Origin: Tyto alba
Lineage: Eukaryota; Chordata; Aves; Strigiformes; Tytonidae
Direction of reading: 5' to 3'
NCBI RefSeq assembly: GCF_018691265.1
Contig: NW_024881330.1
Span: 15,623,386-15,687,385, forward strand
DNA length: 64,000 bases
The notes beneath the pieces were generated by a model, which was given only the letters and a program-made list of their open reading frames with translations, was not told the origin of the DNA and did no database searches. Positions 46,809 to 59,344 of the stretch are shown in pieces (positions within the stretch are counted from its first letter, which is position 1; the number at the start of each line of letters is the position of its first letter). The position numbers and the translations under genes are program-made.

Positions 46809-47753
46809 GGGAAATGTGTTAAAACAGCATCATTGTGCCTAAAGGTGTCCATCAACAGCGGGGTCGCACCTATAGTTTCCCTTGCCTATAACCCAGCTCC
46901 TGCCCTGGACCACCCATGGTGAATGGGACCAACTTGATTCTTCATCATTTTTACGACAATAGCTTTCTTTGCAGTCACGGGCCGACCCGGCTGATAGATT
47001 CCTATCAAACAGTAACTCTGTTAGTTGCTTCACCTGCAGGGATGTACCTTGTCCTGGTAGAGGACAACCTCTCCGAAAGAGAGAACTCCCAGCACTAAAG
47101 CATGTGCAGGCTAAGCCATCAATCCCCATTATTGACCCTCACTGGTTGGTACTAGTCTTGGACTGTGGTACAAGTTTGTTTTATAATAGTCAGCACAAAG
47201 GATTTGCCAAGGAGTGTATCTGCTTGGAATAATCTACCATGATGAGTTGTCCCTTCAGGACCATTGCCAAGCTAACCTGCAAGTAGCCTCCAGGATTAAA
47301 GAACCTTAAATGCACTAGTTAATTAATAGTATTGCCAATCCCCTACCTCAATGATGTAATATTTGCAAGCCAGAAAGAGAAGTTTGTTTTGGTTTGGAAT
47401 TAAACATGCTTTAACTTCGCCAGGGTCTTTTCTGAAGGCTGAGATTAAGGCCCCCATCAAGGAAGGGATACCTCTTTCAAGGAGCACTGCCAACCTAACA
47501 GCAAAAGAAAAGAACGCTGGTATTATTTTGTGTGAGATCTGTTTTTCTCAGTTGCTTTTACAGGAATTTTGTAAGTACGTGAATTTAGAGGAAAGAGATT
47601 GCTGTTTTTTTCAGATGATTTATTTCATGTTTGTTAGGCAGCTTCACTCTTTCCTCTGTGTCATCAGCTTCCCCTTGTTGTTTGCATGGCTCTTTCCTAT
47701 AGCTACAGGAAGCAGGTTTGTAAAAATAGGAAAATGTGGTGTTAAAACAGCAT
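46809..47753. mobile_element. unclassified ~0.9-kb segment between direct repeats
   Basis: The sequence ending GTTAAAACAGCAT at 46818-46830 recurs exactly at 47741-47753, and the similarity continues upstream as GGGAAATGTG versus GGAAAATGTGGT (about 22 aligned bases in all). The intervening segment has more CpG than its AT-rich flanks. This looks like an insertion with a long target-site duplication or the product of a local duplication. Reading the minus strand there is a TATAAAAC at about 47183-47190, which might hint at an LTR, but no TG...CA ends or known element could be assigned. No recognisable protein is encoded; the 96- and 132-codon frames inside have no domain. Confidence 0.4.
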
Positions 47754-47786
47754 GGAAATAGGAAATGTGGTGTTAAAAAATAGGCA
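47724..47786. repeat. ~32-bp tandem duplication
   Basis: Two adjacent units beginning AAATAGG and containing AAATGTGGTGTTAAAA, at 47724-47755 and 47756-47786. The first contains the right-hand copy of the repeat bounding the segment described above. The second is a diverged partial copy ending in an A run. Confidence 0.75.
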
Positions 47787-49888
47787 GGCTAGCTAATGGG
47801 CAGGGGACACTAGTCAGATTTTAAGGTTTCCAGTGTCTCTGCATTGGTGTCAGAGCCATCCTCTTTTATTCTCTATATTAGATCTTGACTGGATGGTAAG
47901 CAGGCACTAGCCTTGAACTCTGTCATTTGCAAAACCTCATTTTCTGTGTGTGTTTGGGCATGTCAGTAGGCCTTTGAAGATTTATTAATAACAGATTATA
48001 CTCTTTTTTAAAAGGTGTTTTCAAGTTCCTGGCTTAGATGAGGGAGTGGCCCATTTACCTCTGCAACCACCCATATCTAACCGTCTAACCCAAATCACTC
48101 TGAACTCCTTTTATAACATAACCGCCAAAAACCAGCGCAAAATCCCTCCTCAGCGAAAGGTTGTGCAGAAGAGCATCTCTCATGCTCCTCGGGATGGCTC
48201 GGGGGCCGCCCTGTCAGGTTGCACACGTGCTGGTGGATGCAGCCTGGGGGGAACCCACAGACCGGCCTGCTGTGTGCGTGCTGCAGAGCTGCAGCTCAGC
48301 CCTGTGAACAGGCGTTCGGGTTGGAGATTATGGGAGGCGATGCCTTGGTGTTTTGGCTCTCGCTAGGCTTTTCTACCTGCCTTCCTGGATCACCAGAATG
48401 AATGCATTGGGTTTGTGTGGTTCCGCCCCCCCCCACTTTGAAAATTGGAAGGCATTTTGTAAGGGCAAAGTGTTACAGTAAGTCAACAGGAGTTACACCA
48501 GAAGGTCTCTTAGTAGACAGAGAAAGGAAGAGACTTGTTTCAATTCAGTAAACTCCATTTAGATGTAGTTTGCTGATTTATTGTTCAAGTTAACCACGTA
48601 GGATCAGTACTTCTGAATACTCGTTCTTCATGAAAAACAGAGGAAAGAGGAGAAACAGAATGAGAGGTGCTGAAATAGTACAGAAGTACCAGGGAACCAG
48701 CCTCCATTTTGCTCTTCCCAAGTTGTACCTTCTTAGTGCTGGTGTCTGTGTTAACGTTTTCCACAGAGCATGCAAATCTTGGCACTCTCTGTGGATTTCT
48801 GTGGGAAAATACTTGGGACCTCAGACATTGACAATTTTTTTAATTATAGCCCGTGGCAATCCCAGCTTTACGGAAGGAATTTCACGGGGAGGTTTGGCTG
48901 GAACTGGTATTTCTGTCCGTCAGTGTACTTCATTTACATTTTTAAAAATATTTTGATTGTGGTTAAATAACTGGTAATCATGTGCAGGTGGTAGATTTTG
49001 AGTATGATCTTCATTACTTCTGGCAGCGAAGGAGAAAGCTATCTTTATGAATAAATACTTCTTTCCTGAACTTAAATACTGAGATTCCATCTTTGTGGGA
49101 AAGAGAGTTTCTTTTCTCAGCTCACGGTTCAGATCCATGACTTGCCCTTTTTGGGACACACATACTAAATACACTTTTAATCTCACAGTATGCCCAGGTG
49201 TTCATTTTCTTCTTTTTCTTTCAGCTCTGGAGCTGTAAGTAATTCTGGACTCATTCCATCCACCTGGTTGAGTGCTTTTTTCTATTCTTGATTTCTATTT
49301 TTCTCCTTCTCTTTCCCCATCTCTCTCGTGTTTCATTTCCTAAGCTTTTCTGCCAGAACAGCTTTTTATTTCAATCACCTCCGGGAATGGAGTGGACATA
49401 ATGAATTGGGTATTTTATACGGGCTCCATGGGGGAATCAGGTGTGGTAAGAAGTGATACTAGGCACTGCTGAAGCAGCACTCCAAGCCCGTGCCAGTGGG
49501 CACAGGGCAGCTGGCTGGCAGCGCGGTGCAGCCAAGAGGAGGGACCCTGTGACGTTTTTGCAATTGCTTCTGGTCCATAAAGCAAGCACGGGCCCATCAC
49601 ACGACTTCCCTGCAGCATGGTTGGGGAATATTTTTGGGAACAGAAACGTAACTGCAGCAGAGATCTGTACTCTTCAATCCTTGCTAATCAAGACCGCTGA
49701 TGAAACGTTTATTTGTCAGGGTTGGATGTTTAGCTAAATATAGGAATACATTTCTGCAGTGTGAAGATGAACATTAAGGATCTTGGCGTGGGGTAACGGT
49801 AGTGAAATGCAGATGCAATGAATGTCTCTTGTCAAACTGTTATCCTCCCCATAATCTGAAGAGTTGCTGGATGGGCATGATTGATTTC
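47787..49888. other. non-coding DNA
   Basis: No supportable gene. A somewhat GC-rich section lies at 48180-48340, and a C9-type run at about 48426-48434. The words AGTCAACAGGAGTTACACCAG at 48481-48501 resemble old amniote LINE tails, but the match is too short to call. Confidence 0.55.
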
Positions 49889-49924
49889 TGTTTGTTTGTT
49901 TGTTTGATTGTTTGTTTGTTTGTT
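49889..49924. repeat. (TTTG)n microsatellite
   Basis: About nine TTTG units with one interruption (GATTG). This is a simple tetranucleotide repeat, probably length-variable between individuals. Confidence 0.9.
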
Positions 49925-52900
49925 CTGTCCTAGGTTGTTGCTACCTATATTACTGTTCCATCCTCAGCCATGGAGCAGGATTCCATAAGAATCCTGAAGC
50001 AATGACACACATTTGCAAGAAACATCTAGTTTCTGGCACTGGGACAAGAAAGAGTCTTGCCCTGATCTCATTTGTCTAAGCTGCTGTTGAAAACTTCCAT
50101 GAAGTTAATATCACAGCGGGTTTAGGAAGCCCTTGTTCCATTGTTTCACGACCCTTAATATTGAATTATTTTTCTCTTGGCACCCAACTGAAATGCATTT
50201 TGTTGCAATTGGAGGTTTTTTTGTCCATCTGCCATTGGACATAGCCATCTTCAACTTCATTTTTTATATTTTAAATTAAATTTGTATTCAGCTTTACTAT
50301 TTATGTTTTTACTTTGTAATTCTCTTTTATTTTAGACTTTGTACTTCTAATTCTATTATCCTTTAGTCATTGGTTAAATTTCTTAAATCTCTTCTGACTT
50401 TTGTTCCTTTATTCAGGGGCTGGGCTGTTTTAAATGTCTGCTGCTGTATGTCTTAAAATCCATTGTCTGAGCCTGGACACAGGAATGTGGCTGAGGTCTC
50501 ACAGGGGCTGAATAAACAGAGCAATTATCTCCCATTTCTTACATATGCCTCTCCTCTTCCTAAAAATCAAGATTTTATTTTTTTTGTAACAGCATTACTT
50601 TGTTGACTCATGTTTATGTTGTGATTCGCCATGACCCTCAGATTCTCATTCCTTGTTTTGCATTTGTGCGTCAGTGTTTGCTTCCAAAGTATATTAGTTT
50701 GTTAATTAGTTCTTCTGAGTGTACTAAGTTCTTTGGATTCGAGAGTAGCTCATATTTTCCCGTGTGAAGGGTTTTTTTCCCCTTTATCCTTGCTCTTTCT
50801 TCTGTTGCTATGTGAAAGACAACACACAGAAAACAAAGAAACTGCCCGATATTCAGAAGAAACAGAGAAGCTGAGAATATACAAAATAAACAGGGTGAAA
50901 AAAGAGAAAATTATTTTTCTTTTTCAGGGGAGGTAATTTTAACTGCACTCTTAGGAATATCAGGAGAAACAGATAACAAACATACCATTTTAAAGAAATG
51001 GAGGGTAAAATGAGAGAGCACATTCTAAAAAAAAGTAAAAAATGAGACACAAGATGGAAGGAACTAATAGATACATTGCTTAGTATTTCTAGGGACAGTG
51101 TTATGATTTAGCCAGCTAGAAATGGCCATAGCAGCATTTGTAAATATGATGAATAGTGGAATAATTCATGGTTGACTTTCATTTTTCAATTCAAATACGT
51201 TTGCACATAAATTACCATTTGTCCTGGGTATATTAAAACATCATCTTACTGGATAAATAGATAGATCAATGCATTCAGTGTTAATCATGTCTTCAGATTT
51301 ATTTTAACCAGGAATCATGAAGCTGAAGCCTTCTAAACATACGCATGTCTCAGAATTTTGGGTTTTAATTAAGCCGGGAAATGGAGAGTTAAAGTAGATT
51401 GCTAATACCATTTTACTGGGAAGAGAAAAATTGGGGTGGGATGAGCTGATTCTAGTCCAAATGTTTTGAAATTCACCAAATGGACAGTGAGGCCTCAGTT
51501 TGCACCGTCTGATACCACAGTGTTAGTGTTATTGGCCAATATAAGCTCTTCAAACATCCTGTAATGCAAATAAATTCTTTTTACTGGGAAAATTGTAGAA
51601 AAGAATAGCTCAGGCTTTCATGCCAAAGTGAATGTTTCACTTTTATCCTAAACTTGCAATGAGAATGTTTGTGCTGCTTGTAGGTGCTGCCCTCAAACTG
51701 CTGAACTCTCCTCTCACAATCCCACCTCGTATGGCCATCAGGAGGGGTGGAGTGCTTGCATTTCGGGAGCATTTATCTTTCTGATGTCCCACCAGAAAGG
51801 ATCCTGCTTTACAGAGCAGGATGCACCCAACGCGTCCCCCCAGTAGAAGAGCAGGAGTTCTTGCGTTTGGGCTTTTACTTACCTAGTCTTGGTTCTTTTT
51901 TCTCTACCCACCTGAGGCAGTGGGGTAGGGCCAAGGATTGGGAAGATAGACAGCCACTGGCGGATGGTGGAGTCCTTCCTGAGCTTGGCAGAGCCTTTGC
52001 TGGAGGCAGGCTATGGTGCAGAAGGTCTGCAAGTATGGCACGTGGGGCTAGCTGGCCTCGGGGCGGAGGGGATGAGGCAGGAGCCAGCTCTTGAGTATCT
52101 TGTACTTTAGTTCCTGTATCTTCATCCAGTCTTTCCCTTTTTATGCTGGTGGTGGAGGGCTACCAAACAAAGCTTGCATTTTGACCCTTATCTGCCATTA
52201 CAATTCACCCTTTTGTTACCCTTCATCCTTTCCCTTTACACCAAGGAAAGAATTTATGGGTACTCATGGGCTGCAACAGCAAGTATCAGGAAGAGAGGTC
52301 ATCCAGAGTTTGGAGGATTGCTAATTAGCTTTTTTCTTCATGAATTAGTCAAAGCTAATTAGTGTCTGTCTTTGCAGAGGTTCTGATGCAAACACAAGAA
52401 GAGAGTAGTTAAGTCAGGAATTTTAAAGCACCCTTGTGTTATTAACAGCGCAAGCAGACGTTAACCCCCACCACCACAACCCCTACCCCTTTTCAGTTTT
52501 TCCAGTTTTCCCATGGTGGGTAAGATTTACCTGTTGCCAGACAATGCTGTTGCAATGCTCTGAAGTCAAATAACATGTCTAAATCACCCACCAAGCCAGA
52601 CACGATAGCAATTCCTTCTGTTTACATCGTGTAGGCAACTTAGCATCTGGAGGAAGGAGTTGGAGGCTCACCGGGGGCTCACTTTGAATGCAGCCCCCTC
52701 TCCCCCTGCCCTTTTGGCTCCCGGGCTGACCTAGCTGTAAAAGTGTCAGCCTAGCTGGAGATCCACAACCAGCCAGACATGATGCATAGCTCCTCAGGCT
52801 TTCTGTTGTGTGCCGGTGGCCACTGGACTCAGGGAAGCTTTTCGCTGGATTGCTGATGCAGAAGAGAGGCGTTGCACTCCCGCTGCCAGCCCCTATGCTT

Positions 52901-53699
52901 ATTTGGGGGGATGTGGACAGAAAATGAATTGACTTCCAGACGCTCCTGTTCCATAGAGCAAGGCTTTGTCATTGTTCATCAGTGTAAAAGGAAATGAGGA
53001 TTTATAGCATTACCTGTTAAATTTACAGGGGAAAAAAGATTGCTGGAATTTAAAATTACCCTGTCGGGAATATTTTTCTGTTTTTAATTATAAATTAGTA
53101 TGCAAATAGTCCAGAGTCACTTTGGCTGCTGTTGTAAACTGCAACGCATGGAAAAAGCTCCCTACAATAACTTAAGTGATGAAAGCAGCATGTAGAAAAT
53201 GCTTGGTAACTGTTAAATGAGGAGAAGGGGAAGAGGGCAAAGGATTGAGCTTGTTCACAACTTGGAGGTCTTATGACACAGCAGATGTCCTCTGTATTTG
53301 ATTGTCTGGGCCCTTGGGGAAGTCTGCTGCTCAGCATGGTCAGCATCAGTTTGCTGTGCCGCTGCCACTGGTCTTGCCTGGGGAAGCATCAGGTGCAGCC
53401 GGAGTCCAAGCATGGTTCACTGGTGAGGACACCAGCACCCTTTGTGGGAGGCAGTCAGGAATATTCCCATCCCCACACTGATTAACCCAATGAGAGGTAT
53501 GCCATCTGAAGTGGAAAACGACTCTGTGCTGCTCCATGAAGCAAGGGCATGATGTGATCTAATGTACTAAATACCGGGGCCAGAAACTCCCGCTTTGGGA
53601 CCCCAGTTCAGGATCCCTGTGCATCCTTGTGGAGACCTCCAAGTGTGTTACCACATTTCTGCTGTGAACTGTGCCTGACTTGACCGAAATCTGCAGAAC
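49925..53699. other. non-coding DNA
   Basis: No supportable gene. GC is raised modestly at 51940-52090. The segment 52970-53115 is listed separately. Other open frames are short and domain-free. Confidence 0.55.
52970..53115. promoter_or_regulatory. possible POU/homeodomain element
   Basis: A consensus octamer ATGCAAAT at 53100-53107 sits 3' of TTTTTAATTATAAATTAG. Octamers of this kind bind POU-family factors. The surrounding AT-rich but non-repetitive sequence is compatible with a conserved element. Unproven. Confidence 0.25.
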
Positions 53700-53752
53700 G
53701 ATCTTGGTTTACCTCAGTGTAGCTGAGATCAGAATCAGATCTCTATCTGACC
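53700..53752. mobile_element. possible ancient LINE/SINE tail fragment
   Basis: The words CAGTGTAGCTGAGATCAGAATC followed by CTGACCC resemble a fossil repeat motif (GTGTAACTGAGATCAGAATC...GGCCC) familiar from old amniote interspersed repeats. The match is short and there is no body, so the call is weak. Confidence 0.3.
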
Positions 53753-56404
53753 CCTTTGTTTAGCACATGGATATAACAACTCTCCCTTCTCTTCTAGGCT
53801 TAATTATTGATCACAAAAAGTTTTTTTTTTTTTTACACAGAGAGCATTATATAATTGCTATTACTTTTATATACTGCTTTCTTCCGTCTTGCTCTTGGCT
53901 TCTGGACTGTTGCTGTCACAGAGGTTGTCACATCAGGAAGGTGGCTGTCTACAGCTGTCAGCTGAGAGAGACCATTTTAATTAATTTTTTTTCATTTCAA
54001 ATTCAAGTCACAGTTTTAGCCATGCTGAGATTGGCTTCTCAGCATGTGAACTTGGAGATGGCTTCTGCTGGGCACAGTGGGGAGCCCCATCCCTTCTGCG
54101 GAGGTCCCTCTTTGTTTCCTTCCCCACTAGCACTGTGTAAGGAGTGGGTATTATCCTTTTGATATGCTTGATATTAAAAATTAGCTTTGAGTCTTCAACA
54201 CCCAAGACTCCTGAAGCTTTGTAATGTACTCTTTACTGCCTGCCATTTGTGCTGTTTGAATTGTACCTATCTATAAAAGCTCTTTTTGTTGGGAACAGCC
54301 AATTTTTAATGAGCAAAAAGTTTAGGAACGTTAACCTAAGCACCAGACAATCAGGAATATTAGCCTTTCAAGTTCCTCTGTTGCTCTGACTGAATATGCA
54401 TGACAGTCTCTTAGAAACTTCCTTCAGGTTATTTAATTAATTGAATGGTGTAGTTTCATGTTGGGCATTTACCAACTGGGAGGAGGACTGGACTGGATCT
54501 GAAATGTTTGGTGTGCCATGCTTAAAATTTATCATGTGTGGGAGCTGATAATTCAGGTGGAGCAGAGTACAGACATCAGGAGAAAAGGAGGTGGTGGGCA
54601 CCGCAAGCTCAGCCATTTCCACATCATGCTTGGCTCTGGGGTAGCTGTGCTGCTCGGTGTCCTGTCTGCCTCCAGCTGCACTGCTGGCTTACGACTCGGC
54701 ACCCCTGGGGTGGGAACTTCCCTCTTTCTTTTTCACATTTTTTGCTCCTACATTAGGCTGGAGGTAAAAGGGCAGGTGCTAATCTCTGAGCCCAGTGTAA
54801 GCCTGGAGTGGTGTTCCCTTTGAAGTCAGTGATGTTTCTTCTACATTTACATCTGTGCAGCTGAGACCCAGATCTGGTACAAGGTGATGGGAGGTTCTTT
54901 TGCTCTTTTTTTGTGGTTTCTGTTACTGGAGTGCTGCTACTTAGAGATCACATTCAGTTTCTCTGATATCTAAATCAACACAGATATTTTCCTGAACAGA
55001 AATTTCCATTATGGGCTGAAGGTAGCACAATTTCTTAAGTCAGATATTTCTGAATCATTCTGAGTTTTTCTGTTTACAAGGGTCTTGTAAAATCATAAAA
55101 GATCCCCAGCCACACCTGCAAGCGGCTTTAATACAGCTGCTTTGTAATATGCTGCTGTGCTTCCCCAACCCACCTCCTCGTCCACTGCTTTCCAGATCTT
55201 AAAACAAGCTCAAGAGCTCTTGAGACCTATTGAAAAAGTTACTGGTAAGATTTTATAGTAAGGGCTTTTTTTTACATGTGTGCTTTTCCTCTTTCTGCCC
55301 TGATGAGCTCTTACCGCTCAGTCTGCCATGCTGGAAGGGGACAAGCATCTGCAGGAAAATAGACATTTTGTGGCTAGTGCTGTGCGTGGTGAGGTCTGAT
55401 GAAAAGCTGCTCTGCCCTGGGCTGGCCTGGCTGCTTTCTGGTTGTGCATTCAGTAAAGCTATTGCTAATATCTGGTTAAATGGATAAGATCACTTCAGTA
55501 ATCTAATCCCAATAGCTTTATCTTACTGAGATCAGTTTGCAATTATAACGAAACACGTTTCAATGGAAATGTGATTAAGCATGTTGAACTGCTCAGATGC
55601 TTTAGGCCCTGAGTGAGAATCCTCTTGGGGTCAGTGTGGAAATGGTCAGTGCGTCCCTGCCCCTTGCCCTGCTCCCGGCACATCCTCCTGCGGGTAGAGG
55701 AGCCACTTAACTTGGAGAAGAAGCCAACAGTTTGGGAGATTACTTGGAAGGGCAGGGGGATTTGCCTAGATAAAGTGAAATGCGTGGTCCCTGACAGGAG
55801 AGATGGCTAGCTTGCTTCTCTTAATGCCAGTTTTGGATTTTTCTGTACCAAAGCAGCACTGCTATAGTTCCATCCTAAGGAAAGCGTTACAGCCGTGGGG
55901 AAGGCAGGCGTGCTGGGTGTCCTCTGAGAGCTGACGTGGAGCTTCACAGCACCACTCGCTGCTTTCAACAGGGCTCTTGCCCCTGCAGGGACCATGCAGC
56001 TGCGGGCTCTGCAACCCCCTCCACCATCAGCATCGCTTGGCTGGCCGGGATGGTTCACAGCTTGGGCAAAAGGAGCTGATTAATCTCTTTGGCTGCCTGA
56101 GTCTAGACAGGAGCAGAAGCATTTTAGGCATGTTCTGTTTTGTTTTGATTTGGGTTTTTTTTTCCTGAGGAGTGTAAGATGAGGCTGCATTCTTTGGTAT
56201 AAAATTATTGCTGGCTTGATCTGTCCAAGCAGAGCAGGACATGAATTCCTTCCTGCAGTTAGCTGTGAGAGCCTGGGAGTCACTTTATAAGGCTTGCGGT
56301 TTCATGCTCCTTCAGCCCCATGTGGCTTTCAGAAACCTGCACCTGACACCATTTTTCAGATTAAAAATATTTTTTTTTAATAGTGCTTTTTGCATGTTTC
56401 AGAG
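53753..56404. other. non-coding DNA
   Basis: No gene or transposon recognised. A T15-type run lies near 53820-53834. Confidence 0.55.
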
Positions 56405-56517
56405 TTTTGTTCTGTTTTTTTTGTTTTCTTTTTTTTTTTTTTTTTTAGTTTTTGTGGGTTTTTTGTTTTTTTTTTTTTTTTTGTTTGTTTGTTTTTTTAC
56501 CTTTTTGTGTTTGTTTA
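56405..56517. repeat. T-rich low-complexity tract
   Basis: Long T runs interrupted by G, including TTTG units, over about 110 bases. The hydrophobic Phe-rich frame at 56241-56702 is a translation of this tract and is not a gene. Confidence 0.85.
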
Positions 56518-57251
56518 ATGCTTGCATGTTAGACTATAATAGAGAAGACTTACGAACACGTCACATCCAGCCTTCCTCAGAAGTAGACACTTCTGGGCTG
56601 GAACAGCATAAACTAATAGGACAGAAGAAGGGAATCTTAGGCCAAAACCAAGGACCCAAAAATAAATGTCAACGTTCACCATCCCGGTATGGTAGCACGT
56701 GATGCCCTTAAACATTTGTTTAGCTGAGACTTCTGGAGGATGCTGTCAAGCTTTAAAATAGACTAGAGGATAAACTGTTGGGCATGTCACTACCAAAACA
56801 TCTAAAGAATCCAACATTTTCAGCTACAAACTACTGGTTTCTCTTTCTGGAGCTAAAGAGGAATCTCTGGGGGGTCCCTGGCAGTGGATTGGGCTCTGCT
56901 GCCGGAGGACAATGGCACATGTAGGCATTAACCACTGGCTTGAATACAGGCTGCAATACTTGCATCAGACAGCTCTCAAGTTCTGTTTCAGCAGATGCAA
57001 TGAAGGGGAACAGCAGCCGAGCTGGAGGGAGGCAGGACCAGCAGCAGCAGCTCTAAGGCACAAGTTCAGCTCCTGAATTTTCCTTGTTTCTTCCCCTCCC
57101 CACTGCTGTCCCCTTACCGTGGGTCTTGGGTGCCTAAGTGGCCTTTGTGCTTTTGAAATTATCCCTCTTGATCTTTTCCAGTGCAGATCTTCTTATTTAA
57201 TGCGCCTTGCCCTCTTATTTGAAAAGCAAATAAGTAGCAAATAATGGAGGG

Positions 57252-57255
<4 letters not shown>
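56518..57255. other. non-coding DNA
   Basis: No gene or mobile element recognised. Confidence 0.55.

Positions 57256-57282
<27 letters not shown>
57256..57282. repeat. poly-T tract (T27)
   Basis: An uninterrupted run of 27 T followed by AAATTAAAAAAAGAAAGAAG. On the minus strand it would read as a poly-A tail, but the sequence before it shows no recognisable retroposon. Confidence 0.9.
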
Positions 57283-57289
<7 letters not shown>

Positions 57290-57839
57290 AAAAAGAAAGA
57301 AGCCAGAGCTTGTGTGCATGAAAGAAATCACAATGCAGCCTGCCTTGTGCTGTTTATACAACCTGGGTTTAGATCTAAACACTACCCGAGAAGTGTCAGT
57401 GACCATAAATGGGGAGGGCTAACACACAGCTGGTTTATATGGGTAGGTTAAAGCAGAGATCACTGAAGCGAGTCTCATAATCCTCAAAGAATTGAATGAC
57501 TAGCAGCTGCTTAAGGCGTTATTCCTATTCATAATGCCTGTGCAAGTGCACTTGAAGTTGGTTACTCTTTTTTGAGACACGAGGCAAAAAATGCATAAAT
57601 GACTGAGTCAGGGAGAAAATCAGGGAGTTTGTTCCCACTCTCTTGGTCTAGGTTCAAGTCTGATTGCTGCAAAACTGGTCAAGTTTAAATCTAATTCATG
57701 GAGAGTGCTTGCCCCTCATGTGAAGTTTTTGTTGGGGGCCATGTGGGAGCACCACTCAGTAGCTGTGTTCTTAGAGGTCAGATCAAATTTGTTGGAGGAA
57801 TGAGCACCTGGTCTTCCGGAGACCGAATGCAAGTTTTTC
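57283..57839. other. non-coding DNA
   Basis: Nothing supportable. The words TCTAGGTTCAAGTCTG at about 57648-57663 resemble a tRNA-type box B, but nothing else of a SINE is visible. Confidence 0.5.
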
Positions 57840-58100
57840 TGAATACTTTTCGGTCGTTAGTATTTAAGTCCTCCCCAGGTAGGAAGAGCTGTGCTCGGGA
57901 GGGACTGGAGGCACGGAGTCCCCGCTGGGCCAGCTTCAGGCCTGGGTCACGCTGCTGGGTCTGCAGAGCCGGCTGCTGGCCGGCCCCTGGCTCGGTGTGC
58001 GCTCGGCTGGCCCCTTCCCGGGGAAATCTGGGATGGGGAATGGCACTTAGGGAGGGGTCCTGCCTGGCTGGGGGGACATTATCGCGGTGAGGGTGCAGAG
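57840..58100. other. GC-rich patch
   Basis: About 260 bases with a dozen or so CpGs (for example GCTGGCCGGCCCC, GTGCGCTCGGC). Overlapping 130- and 135-codon frames on opposite strands are compositional. It could be a small CpG island. Confidence 0.4.
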
Positions 58101-59327
58101 ATGTCATGGAGTGGGCAGAGCATCTCTGCCTGCTAGTGCTGTTGCAGCATTCCTGCTGTTCTCCCGCACGCTGCAGAAAGGTCAATGCTTTCTTGTGAAT
58201 TCGCTCTTCTTTTTTAGTGTTTTTTTTATAGTAGCATTAAATGCAAGAAGGAGAAAAGCAAACTTATGTGACCCTTGGGTTAAAAGTAAAGGGGAATGGG
58301 ATACTGAAGGTCACATTGTACCATAAAAAGCACGGAAGAGTTTGAGATTGCACTGGTTCTTTACACGTGGAAATGAAGGCTTTTGTGCATGTATGTAGAT
58401 AATTTTTCACATGGATTTTGCACATCTTTCTTGTCCAGTGTTGGTAGGGTCCATATAGCAGAGAACATCCCATAAATGTCTTTAATCAACCTGTTTCTTT
58501 CCTTAAAATAAAAAAATCTTTGTGCTGGCTTTCCTTAGGTCTAGGTTTCTAACAGAAACCGTGCTGAACACAATTTTGCCAAATTAAAAAATAAGCTTTG
58601 CTTAAGAATGAGGAACTGATAGAGGCCTCAACTCTTTTCTTGCTGTGGGTGATGTAAATCATGAATAAGTTTATTGGAGTTGATTAAATTACAGTGGCGT
58701 AAGGAAACAGTGTATAATGAGATGTGAGTCAGGCCCAGAAAGTCCCATGCAGAGATGCCAAATGGCAGCAAGGGATCATCAGAAAATCCCACAGAGCAAC
58801 TTGAAAGTTAATTATTAGGGACATTTTCTCTTCTGGAGCAAAGTCTGTTGTTTACTGAAGCAGGTTATGAACCTGCACAAATCCTGCTATGCTTATTTGG
58901 CCAAGATCACATCACACTGTGGAAAAAGTGTATTTTCTTTCTCCCATTTGTTAGTCTTATGCGCTATCGTATTTTATGCCTTGTTTTCCCTTGTGTTTTC
59001 TCATCTGACAGGTTCCACTCTGTGTATCTTTCAAATAAGGAAGAGGGTGGAAAAGGAAGGTTTTCCCTGGGGACATTGGGGGCAACAGGAACATCCCCTG
59101 AGTCCTTTCTGCTTGCAAGTAGATAAATAGTTTAGCCCATAAGCACCTTCACCAAGCTTCTTCAGAGTATGTTGCATATTTGCGCTGCTGTGCATGGGAA
59201 AAGGCTCCCTTGACTCACATCTTGACATCAGTTCCTACCAAGAGGAGCAGAAGAGAGTGATACCATCTTATCTGACTTCAACAATAGCTTCAGCCATCAG
59301 CCAGGGGAGGATTTCCCGTTACAGGAT
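58101..59327. other. non-coding DNA
   Basis: No gene recognised. The part at 58630-58830 (TGATTAAATTACAGTGG, AAAGTTAATTATTAGGG) has conserved-element texture with homeodomain words at both ends. Confidence 0.5.
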
Positions 59328-59344
59328 GGGGGGGGGGGGGGGGG
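59328..59344. repeat. poly-G tract (G17)
   Basis: An unbroken run of 17 G followed by CAGGGG. Homopolymer G of this length is unusual, can form intramolecular quadruplexes and is prone to sequencing error. Confidence 0.9.

Noticed and set aside
49889..49924. Regular short repeats that could suggest a CRISPR-like array
   Set aside because: A plain (TTTG)n microsatellite with no spacers, in vertebrate DNA.
56241..56702. Phe-rich, membrane-like 153-codon frame
   Set aside because: It is the translation of a T-rich low-complexity tract.
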